NCBI GenBank assembly: GCA_015075725.1
Contig: JABTTV010000001.1
Coordinates: 434,001 to 498,000 of the forward strand
DNA length: 64,000 bases
From: Anaerolineales bacterium
GTDB lineage: Bacteria; Chloroflexota; Anaerolineae; Anaerolineales; Villigracilaceae
Direction of reading: 5' to 3'
The notes beneath the pieces are model-generated. The model made no database searches. It was not told the origin of the DNA and worked only from the letters and a program-made list of their open reading frames with translations. Both the position numbers and the translations under genes were made by a program. Positions 58,268 to 64,000 of the stretch are shown in pieces (the stretch's first letter is position 1; each line of letters opens with the position of its first letter).

Positions 58268-59890
58268 ATGAAAGAATTTTTCACCCAGCGCATCAAACGC
58301 GGACTGATCCGCAGACACAATAATCTTAAAGTCGCATCCGTTGCGCGGGAAGTCGCTCGCAAAGAACCCAAACCAAGCGGCGCGCCTGTTGTTTTTTTCA
58401 AAGCCTCCACCGGCATCGACGATCTCTCGTGGAACAGCGGGTTTCATTTGTTAACCACCTGGGCTTTGCGTTTGCAGGGGATCCCTGTGGCGTATTTTGC
58501 CTGCAATGCGGGCATGAGTAAATGCGTGCTTGGCACCAGGCGTGATAAACCGCAGCAGGAAATGCCCTGCAAGTCCTGTGTGACGCAGTCGAAGGCGTTG
58601 TATACCGGCGTTGAAAAGTTTGAAGATCGGAATGTTGGAAAGACAGCCGTCAACTGGTTCAATTTTCAGCGCGACCCTGAACTCGATTCCCGTATCGCAT
58701 CTCTCTCCATCGCCCAACTTTCCAATTTCCACTTTCAAGACATACCGCTTGGTCCCTTGTGCCTGCCCGGTTTGCGCTGGATACTCCGCATCCACCACTT
58801 GAACGACGATGAAAACACGCGCTATCTTTTGCGTGAATATATTTTGTCCGCGTGGAATGTGGCGCAGAAGTTCTCGAAATTTCTCGATGAGACCAATCCG
58901 CGTTTGGTGGTGGTCTTCAACGGGCAGTTCTTCCCCGAAGCGACAGCGCGTTACCTCGCCCTAAGGCGCGGACTGCGCGTCATCACGCATGAAGTGGGCT
59001 TGGAGCCTGCGACTGCTTACTTCACGGAAGGCGAAGCGACGGCATATCCGATTCACATCCCCGATGATTTCGAATTGAACGAGGCGCAAAACGCCAAACT
59101 CGACGCGTATCTATCCAAACGATCCAAAGGCGATTTTACGATGGCAGGCGTCAAATTCTGGGCAGAGATGAAAGGACTGGACGAAGCCTTCCTGAAAAAG
59201 GCGGCGGAATTCATGCAGATCGTGCCCATTTTTACCAACGTCATCTTCGATACAAGCCAGCCGCATTCCAACACTGTGTTCGAAGACATGTTCGATTGGC
59301 TTGACATGACGCTGGAAGTCATCAATGAGCATCCGGAGACCTTGTTCATCATCCGCGCTCACCCGGACGAGTTGCGCGTCCGCAAAGCCAGCCGCGAAAC
59401 CGTTGGCGGATGGGTCGAGGCGCGTCAGGTAACCAGCCTGCCCAATGTCGTTTATGTCCCGCCGAATGAAACCCTTAGTTCGTATGAGTTGATCGCGAAA
59501 TCCAAATTCGTCATGGTCTATAACTCGACCATCGGTTTGGAAGCGTCCATTATGGGAGCTGCGGTGCTGTGCGCGGGCAAAGCCAGATTTACCCAATACC
59601 CCACCGTGTTCTTCCCGCAAGCGGTGGATGAAGTAAGACGAAAGATGAAAGAGTTTTTGGCGGCGGAACGCATTGAGGTTCCCGCCGAATTCAAACGCAA
59701 TGCGCGGCGGTTCTTATATTATCAGTTGTACCGCACCTCCCTGCCACTGGGAGACTTCCTTGAACCTTCCGTTCGCGTGACTCAGACAAGGTTGAAGACA
59801 TTCCGGCTGGATGATCTTTTGAATGACCCTTCGATCAAGGTGATTCTGGAAGGCATCCTTGATGGGGGTGAATTTCTTTTGAAGGAATGA
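58268..59890 (+). CDS. Capsule-biosynthesis-like (GT-B fold) protein
   Basis: The 540-residue protein has two Rossmann-like halves. The N-terminal half has a Cys-rich segment (KCVLGTRRDKPQQEMPCKSC). The C-terminal half holds FIIRAHPDELRV, VYVPPNETLSSYELIAKSKFVMVYNSTIGLEASIMGAAVLCAG, a pattern typical of capsule-synthesis glycosyltransferases of the KpsC/KpsS type. It probably adds a sugar (perhaps the nonulosonic acid) to a surface glycan. It starts 7 bases after the sulfotransferase stop. Confidence 0.75.
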   Translation: MKEFFTQRIKRGLIRRHNNLKVASVAREVARKEPKPSGAPVVFFKASTGIDDLSWNSGFHLLTTWALRLQGIPVAYFACNAGMSKCVLGTRRDKPQQEMPCKSCVTQSKALYTGVEKFEDRNVGKTAVNWFNFQRDPELDSRIASLSIAQLSNFHFQDIPLGPLCLPGLRWILRIHHLNDDENTRYLLREYILSAWNVAQKFSKFLDETNPRLVVVFNGQFFPEATARYLALRRGLRVITHEVGLEPATAYFTEGEATAYPIHIPDDFELNEAQNAKLDAYLSKRSKGDFTMAGVKFWAEMKGLDEAFLKKAAEFMQIVPIFTNVIFDTSQPHSNTVFEDMFDWLDMTLEVINEHPETLFIIRAHPDELRVRKASRETVGGWVEARQVTSLPNVVYVPPNETLSSYELIAKSKFVMVYNSTIGLEASIMGAAVLCAGKARFTQYPTVFFPQAVDEVRRKMKEFLAAERIEVPAEFKRNARRFLYYQLYRTSLPLGDFLEPSVRVTQTRLKTFRLDDLLNDPSIKVILEGILDGGEFLLKE

Positions 59891-59897
59891 GAGCTTT

Positions 59898-60257
59898 ATG
59901 ACTGTCATCGATTTATCCCAATTCGAGAAGGAAGAATACTGCTACCTTACCACCCGCGGACGGGTGACCGGCAAGCCGCATGAGATCGAAATTTGGTTCG
60001 TCGTCCATGAAGATTCGATGTATCTCATGTCCGGCGGCATGGATAAGTCGGATTGGGTGAAGAATTTGATGAAGGAGCCCAACGTCTCTATCCGCATCGC
60101 AGGGCAGATTTTCCCTGCACTCGCAAGTTTATTGAACGATAAGATGGTCGAAGACAATGTGCGGATGAAGATGGCGGTCAAATATAACGAATGGGAAGGA
60201 AGAGGTCCCAGCAAGTGGGCGAGGACCACGTTAGTCGTGAAGTTTATTCCATCCTAA
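59898..60257 (+). CDS. Deazaflavin (F420)-dependent nitroreductase-like protein
   Basis: The 119-residue protein matches the DUF385/flavin-reductase-like split barrel: YLTTRGRVTGKPHEIEIWFVVHEDSMYLMSGG, then DWVKNLMKEPNVSIRIAGQ. Such proteins use F420H2 or FMN to reduce small molecules. It is 8 bases after the capsule-type gene on the same strand but functionally unrelated on its face. Whether the organism makes F420 is unknown. Confidence 0.75.
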   Translation: MTVIDLSQFEKEEYCYLTTRGRVTGKPHEIEIWFVVHEDSMYLMSGGMDKSDWVKNLMKEPNVSIRIAGQIFPALASLLNDKMVEDNVRMKMAVKYNEWEGRGPSKWARTTLVVKFIPS

Positions 60258-60517
60258 ATATGCCATCAGTATCCGAATTACCAAATAATTACAGTCTCCA
60301 GAATACCTATCAAAATTGAAAAGTCAAGTAAAATGGGCGGAATTATCCAGATGGGGTTGTGTATTTGTTGTTCATCCTTATTTACTATCCCAGCGCCTGC
60401 TCTGAGCGCATGCAAAGTCTTTCAGACACAACAGAGTGGAAAGGGAAATTGTCGATTTAGAATGAACCTTCTTTTCTATCCATGAAGAATGCACTTTATT
60501 AAACAAGGAGAAGTAAG

Positions 60518-61336
60518 ATGAAATCAAGCACCAGGTCATTAATTCTTTCCATCGCTATTTTGTTCCTGTTCGGTCTGGTATCAGGGGCGTGCATGCCGAG
60601 AAGAAATCCCCCTCCCCCTCCGCCTCCCGGCATCGAGTTGACGGCGACTGCCCAGGCGGTTCAGATCCAGGGGTTGACGCAAACTGCCCTTGCCCAGCCC
60701 ATCATCATTGTGGTGACAGCCACCCCCGACCCCAACCTGCCTGCCGCAACCGTTGACCCTGCCGTTAATCCCGCGCCTGCAAACCCAACCAGCGGTGTGA
60801 CTGTAACGGTCAGCCAGAATACCAATTGCCGGGAAGGTCCGAGCCAGGAATTCAATGATGTCGGCGCACTGACTCCCGGGCAGGTCGCGGAAGTGGTCGG
60901 CAAGGACACCTTCAATAATTACTGGATCATCAAACTTCCGGGTAACCCTGCGATCACCTGCTGGTTATGGGGGCAGTACGCCACAGTGAATGGAGATACA
61001 TCCCAGGTTGCAAACGTGCCAACACCCACAACAGCCGGTCCGAGCGGCGCGCCCAATCCGCCGACCCTGCTGGATGCGCAATTGAAATGCTCCTCCCTCA
61101 GCGGCGGGGATTATCAATATAAGGTCATTCTCAAATGGGCGGATAATTCCTCCAATGAGAACAAGTTCACGATCCGTTCCTCGAACGGGAGCGTGTTCAC
61201 CACACCACCCAACAAGACCCAGTTCAGTTTTGAAGAGAACCTCCCGGGCGGAACGAACCTCTCCGTCACGCTGGCTGCCGCCAATGAAAAGGGAGAATCT
61301 CAACCGGTTGGGACGGGTGTATTTCAGTGCCCGTAA
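60518..61336 (+). CDS. SH3-domain lipoprotein 1
   Basis: The 272-residue protein has a lipoprotein signal with Cys25 at the cleavage site (LVSGAC). A Pro-rich spacer follows, then a bacterial SH3 domain (about 95-155; NTNCREGPSQEFNDVG, WIIKLPGNPAITCWLWGQYA). After a Thr/Pro linker comes a fibronectin-III-like domain (about 185-272; KWADNSSNENKFTIRS). AAGGAG lies 8 bases before the ATG. It is the first of three tandem lipoproteins with the same SH3 core. The 260 bases before it hold no gene. Likely an envelope-binding protein. Confidence 0.8.
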   Translation: MKSSTRSLILSIAILFLFGLVSGACMPRRNPPPPPPPGIELTATAQAVQIQGLTQTALAQPIIIVVTATPDPNLPAATVDPAVNPAPANPTSGVTVTVSQNTNCREGPSQEFNDVGALTPGQVAEVVGKDTFNNYWIIKLPGNPAITCWLWGQYATVNGDTSQVANVPTPTTAGPSGAPNPPTLLDAQLKCSSLSGGDYQYKVILKWADNSSNENKFTIRSSNGSVFTTPPNKTQFSFEENLPGGTNLSVTLAAANEKGESQPVGTGVFQCP

Positions 61337-61354
61337 TCGCCAAGGAAAATCATC

Positions 61355-62263
61355 ATGAAACCAAGATCGCGCTCCATCCTTCACATAACGATTCTTATTC
61401 TTTTCACCCTGGCATGCGGGCTTGAAAACATTCAGGTCGTGGAATCGCCGAATCTCGAAGCGACCATTACCGCACAGGCATTGATCCTTCAACAAAATGG
61501 GCAACCCCCCGCTCCGGTTCAAGAACAGGTCATCGTGGTTGTAACCGCCACAGGCGAAGGCGGAGCCGCTGCGCCTCCTTCGAATGAACAGGTGAATCCG
61601 GCTCAGGTCCTGCCGCCCGCCTCGGGCGCGGTGACCGTCACCGTTACCACGGCGACGAATTGTCGTTTGGGACCGGGTCAGAATTTCAAGATCGTTTACG
61701 GAATGCCGGTGGGGCAGGTAGCAAAGGTCGTTGCCAAGAATTCGTATTCGGGCTACTGGATCATCGAGATTCCCGGTCAAGCCGGGCAGACCTGCTGGCT
61801 GTGGGGTCAATATGCCGTGATCAATGGAGATACGTCCACGTTGAAGGAAGTGGTCACGCCGACCTCTCCGGCTCCGACCATTACCAACACGCCCAAGCCT
61901 ACCCTAACACCTACAGCGACCACAGGGCCAGCCTTCCCTGCGGCGCCTTCAGGATTAACAGCCAGTATTAGTTGCGCCGCTGGACCTGGACCCACCCAGT
62001 GGACAGTCAACGGGAATATGTCGTGGGCGGATAACTCCAACAACGAGCTAGTTTTTGTCGCTAGTGTTGACGGAGTTTCCTCGAAAACATTGGCAGCCAA
62101 TTCGACCAGTGACAGTTTCAGCGTGGTTATGGAGAATGCCAACCTCATTAACGCTACGCCGAACCAGCAATTTACAGTCTTCGTCTATGCCTGCAGCGAT
62201 AACACAGCAGGAAGTTGTGGAAATATTGTTACCATCAAAGTGACCGGCGCTGGCTGCCCATAA
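61355..62263 (+). CDS. SH3-domain lipoprotein 2
   Basis: The 302-residue protein has a lipobox with Cys21 (FTLAC). An SH3 domain (about 95-160) carries TNCRLGPGQNFKIVYGMPVGQ and SGYWIIEIPGQAGQTCWLWGQYA, closely like copy 3. A Thr/Pro linker and a second, beta-sandwich-like part follow (about 205-302; MSWADNSNNELVFVAS). Start at 61355 is 18 bases after the stop of copy 1. Function inferred only from layout: binding of an extracytoplasmic polymer. Confidence 0.8.
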   Translation: MKPRSRSILHITILILFTLACGLENIQVVESPNLEATITAQALILQQNGQPPAPVQEQVIVVVTATGEGGAAAPPSNEQVNPAQVLPPASGAVTVTVTTATNCRLGPGQNFKIVYGMPVGQVAKVVAKNSYSGYWIIEIPGQAGQTCWLWGQYAVINGDTSTLKEVVTPTSPAPTITNTPKPTLTPTATTGPAFPAAPSGLTASISCAAGPGPTQWTVNGNMSWADNSNNELVFVASVDGVSSKTLAANSTSDSFSVVMENANLINATPNQQFTVFVYACSDNTAGSCGNIVTIKVTGAGCP

Positions 62264-62269
62264 TTTTCC

Positions 62270-62313
62270 GAATCAAAGTCCCTCTGAATTTATCGCAGGG
62301 ACTTTGATTCTTT
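62270..62313 (+). terminator. Hairpin between lipoproteins 2 and 3
   Basis: GAATCAAAGTCCC pairs perfectly with GGGACTTTGATTC over a 15-base loop, followed by TTTA. It should stop or reduce read-through into the third lipoprotein gene. Confidence 0.75.
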
Positions 62314-62337
62314 AGTACGCTTCAAATAAGGTCTAAA

Positions 62338-63387
62338 ATGAAAAAACGATTCGGGCAATTTTCCCTCTCTTTGATATTGATGTTGACATTAACAGCCTGT
62401 AACCTTGAGCTGGTGGAAAGCCAGGAAGGCGCAGACATTCTATTGACCATCACTGCCAATGCCGCCATCCTCGAAGCGGCGGGACAGCCCGGGACGGAGG
62501 AGCCCTTGCCGCTGGAGGGCGATGTGGCTCCGCCCGCCGATGAGGTGGTGATTCCGGCTCAAGTCCTTCCGCCCGCGACCGGAGATGTGACCGTTACCGT
62601 GAGCGTGGCGACCAACTGCCGTTTAGGACCCGGGCAAAATTTTGCCAGCGTCTACGGCATGCCTGTTGGACAGGTGGCAAAGGTGGTTGCAAAAAATTCC
62701 TACTCGGGCTATTGGATTATTGAGATTCCCGGGCAGAATGGGCAGACCTGTTGGCTATGGGGACAATATGCGACCATCAGCGGCGATTCTGCCAATTTGA
62801 AAGATGTGGTCACCCCCACCTCTGCGGCAACACAAAAACCGACTGCAACCAACACCCCCAGTGCGAGCGCAACAGCCACCAGCACAACGTCAGCTGGCGC
62901 CCCGGCGGTGGCAGGTTGTACCGACCCAGCCGCAAGCAATTACAATTCCGCCGCCACCGTGAACGACGGCTCCTGTATTTATACGGCGCAGGTGACAATT
63001 ACAGGCTGCACCGACCCCGCAGCGACAAACTACAATTCAAAAGCCAACAGCGATGACGGCTCGTGCGTCTACCAGAAACCGCCGAATGTGGTGATATTGA
63101 ATTCATCCGTGACTTGCACCGATCAACTGGACGGCACTTTCCAATTCCAAATCATCATTGACTGGACGGATACCACCAGCGCCCCGAATGACGGCCGCCG
63201 TTATACGCGCAGTACGAAATGGTTCGATCAAAATGGGAATCAACTAAAAGGAAGCGGGGGGACAACCAGCCTCGCTCAATCGCATAGAGAACTCACTGAT
63301 ATACAACCAGCTGGAGCGACCTACTCGTTTACTGTTACTTCCGGTGACGGGACATCTCAGGCTTCAGCTTCGCTCACCTGCCCGTAA
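62338..63387 (+). CDS. SH3-domain lipoprotein 3 with two GCTDP-type Cys repeats
   Basis: The 349-residue protein has a lipobox with Cys21 (LTLTAC) and an SH3 domain (about 88-155) nearly identical in its core to copy 2. After a Thr/Ser linker there are two tandem motifs of the pattern GCTDPAAxNYNxxAxxxDGSCxY (about 200-222 and 228-250), each with two Cys that probably form a disulfide. A beta-sandwich-like C-terminus follows. This motif is common in secreted Bacteroidota proteins. The start ATG is preceded by a weak TAAGG site. Confidence 0.8.
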   Translation: MKKRFGQFSLSLILMLTLTACNLELVESQEGADILLTITANAAILEAAGQPGTEEPLPLEGDVAPPADEVVIPAQVLPPATGDVTVTVSVATNCRLGPGQNFASVYGMPVGQVAKVVAKNSYSGYWIIEIPGQNGQTCWLWGQYATISGDSANLKDVVTPTSAATQKPTATNTPSASATATSTTSAGAPAVAGCTDPAASNYNSAATVNDGSCIYTAQVTITGCTDPAATNYNSKANSDDGSCVYQKPPNVVILNSSVTCTDQLDGTFQFQIIIDWTDTTSAPNDGRRYTRSTKWFDQNGNQLKGSGGTTSLAQSHRELTDIQPAGATYSFTVTSGDGTSQASASLTCP

Positions 63388-63400
63388 GTGGACAGGATAG

Positions 63401-63438
63401 AAAAAAGGAGTCGATCACCAATGATTGTCTCCTTTTTT
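63401..63438. terminator. Bidirectional terminator after the lipoprotein genes
   Basis: AAAAAAGGAG pairs with CTCCTTTTTT over an 18-base loop. It works in both directions and separates the lipoprotein transcript from the convergent minus-strand genes. Confidence 0.8.
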
Positions 63439-63460
63439 ACTTGTCTACTTGTTTACCTTT

Positions 63461-63685
63461 TTACTTCTTCAATGCATTGATCTCTGCCAACACCTTCTTG
63501 ACCATGTCTTCGGTCAGACCGGCGTCTTTGGCTTGCGGCATGGCGAGGATCTGCTTGAGGGTAAATCCTTTTGCCATTCCGATCATGGGGTTCTTCGAAA
63601 TGCCCGGAACGTGCTTTTCCAGAATTTTCACTGCGCCGGTATCGTCCAGAATGTCGCCTACGGTGGTATCCATTGTGTATGCCAT
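63461..63685 (-). CDS. Small soluble protein, DUF1858-like
   Basis: The 74-residue protein is helical (TVGDILDDTGAVKILEKHVPGIS, KGFTLKQILAMPQAKDAGL). The start resembles the short DUF1858-type helical domains, which often sit near redox enzymes. CAAGGAGCATAAA before the ATG is a good ribosome binding site. Function unknown. Confidence 0.6.
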   Translation of the reverse strand: MAYTMDTTVGDILDDTGAVKILEKHVPGISKNPMIGMAKGFTLKQILAMPQAKDAGLTEDMVKKVLAEINALKK

Positions 63686-63759
63686 TTTATGCTCCTTGAA
63701 TAGTTATGGTGTGAAACGCTCCACACTCGCCTTAATGATAACGGCGCAAAACGCGCTCA

Positions 63760-63984
63760 TTATTTCTCAACAGACTGTAAATACAACTCTTCCACTTTCT
63801 TGCGCGCCCACGGAGTCTGACGCAGGAGCTTGAGGCTCGATTTGATGCTGGGGTCGTTCGTAAAACACTTGATCGGGATGCGCCTGCCCAGATCCGCCCA
63901 GCCGTATTGTTTTACAAGCTGGGTGACGATCATTTCGAGGGTGATGCCGTGCAGGGGGTTGTTGGGTTGGGGGGCTTCCGTCAT
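63760..63984 (-). CDS. VF530-family (DUF2132) DNA-binding protein
   Basis: The 74-residue protein matches the VF530 family closely: [61 protein letters not shown]. Structures of the family show a small double-helical fold suggested to bind DNA. It is complete within the window, ending 16 bases before its right edge. Confidence 0.82.
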   Translation of the reverse strand: MTEAPQPNNPLHGITLEMIVTQLVKQYGWADLGRRIPIKCFTNDPSIKSSLKLLRQTPWARKKVEELYLQSVEK

Positions 63985-64000
63985 AGCAATAAGAGTTTAC

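Noticed and set aside
60258..60517. A non-coding RNA or riboswitch before the lipoprotein genes
   Set aside because: I found no stable paired core or known consensus. The region is AT-rich with only a ribosome binding site near its end.
1..64000. CRISPR arrays, rRNA genes, insertion sequences and prophage genes
   Set aside because: No regularly spaced repeats, no rRNA-like sequence, and no transposase, integrase or phage structural motif were seen on reading both strands.

Overview
The window looks like chromosomal DNA from a Chloroflexota bacterium, most likely of the class Anaerolineae. This is inferred from gene content: a MutL-type ASKHA ATPase in a membrane-protein operon, a glycogen-type glgC, an orphan set of Flp pilins, SH3-domain lipoproteins with Thr/Pro linkers, a polyprenyl-phosphate phosphoribosyltransferase-like UbiA protein beside a mevalonate kinase, and a bifunctional PGI/PMI isomerase. 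No rRNA, phage, insertion sequence or CRISPR array is visible. Three tRNA genes and one tRNA remnant are present.

Layout. Positions 1-4 kb hold a PH-like membrane protein (partial), a DUF389-like membrane/SH3 protein, a phosphohexomutase and a free-standing alanyl-tRNA editing protein. From 4.1 to 12.3 kb a minus-strand operon of eight genes, mostly tightly packed, encodes a small protein, a DUF6754-like protein, two polytopic membrane proteins, a zinc-ribbon protein with about 14 short Trp motifs, a MutL-like ASKHA ATPase, an unknown 351-residue protein and an LPKTG-ending protein. From 12.5 to 20.7 kb come glgC, a 34-residue membrane peptide, a GNAT protein with a GPH-type symporter, two zinc-ribbon proteins, a phosphodiesterase-like lipoprotein, a VIT-family transporter, an EF-hand protein and surE.

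From 20.8 to 22.2 kb there is a tRNA cluster: tRNA-Arg(GCG) and tRNA-Gly(TCC) with divergent promoters, then tRNA-Ile(CAT, presumed lysidine type). The 3' 41 bases of tRNA-Ile are repeated exactly 791 bp downstream, bracketing only an antitoxin/PIN-toxin pair. This looks like a minimal integrated islet. A broken second copy of the tRNA-Arg 3' end carries a small hairpin insertion.

From 22.2 to 33.6 kb are suhB-rocF, hutI with a diguanylate cyclase, three near-identical Flp pilins, an MFS carrier, a P2-type Ca/Mn ATPase with a terminator-like leader, and a CDF carrier. From 33.6 to 44 kb are a zinc-ribbon protein, tlyA, a UbiA-family enzyme overlapping mevalonate kinase, a CPBP protease, a second GNAT protein with an MFS carrier, an SbcD-like nuclease and a 693-residue protein I cannot assign. 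From 44 to 47.5 kb are a phenylalanine hydroxylase, a pteridine-reductase-like SDR, folB, folK and folE, which together could make and recycle the pterin cofactor of the hydroxylase.

From 47.6 to 60.3 kb are an S10 carboxypeptidase without a signal peptide, PGI/PMI, then a surface-glycan region: PAPS synthetase (sat-cysC fusion), a GT39-like membrane protein, an SDR, a NeuA-HAD fusion, NeuB, a sulfotransferase and a capsule-type protein. This suggests a sulfated glycan containing nonulosonic acid. The window ends with three tandem SH3-domain lipoproteins and two small proteins.

A recurring signal is a -10 box (TAnnnT) exactly six bases before a start codon that has no ribosome binding site (430, 18286, 18328, 32583, 34859, 34889, 45222). 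This points to leaderless mRNAs. All family calls rest on motif recognition by eye; no database search was run.
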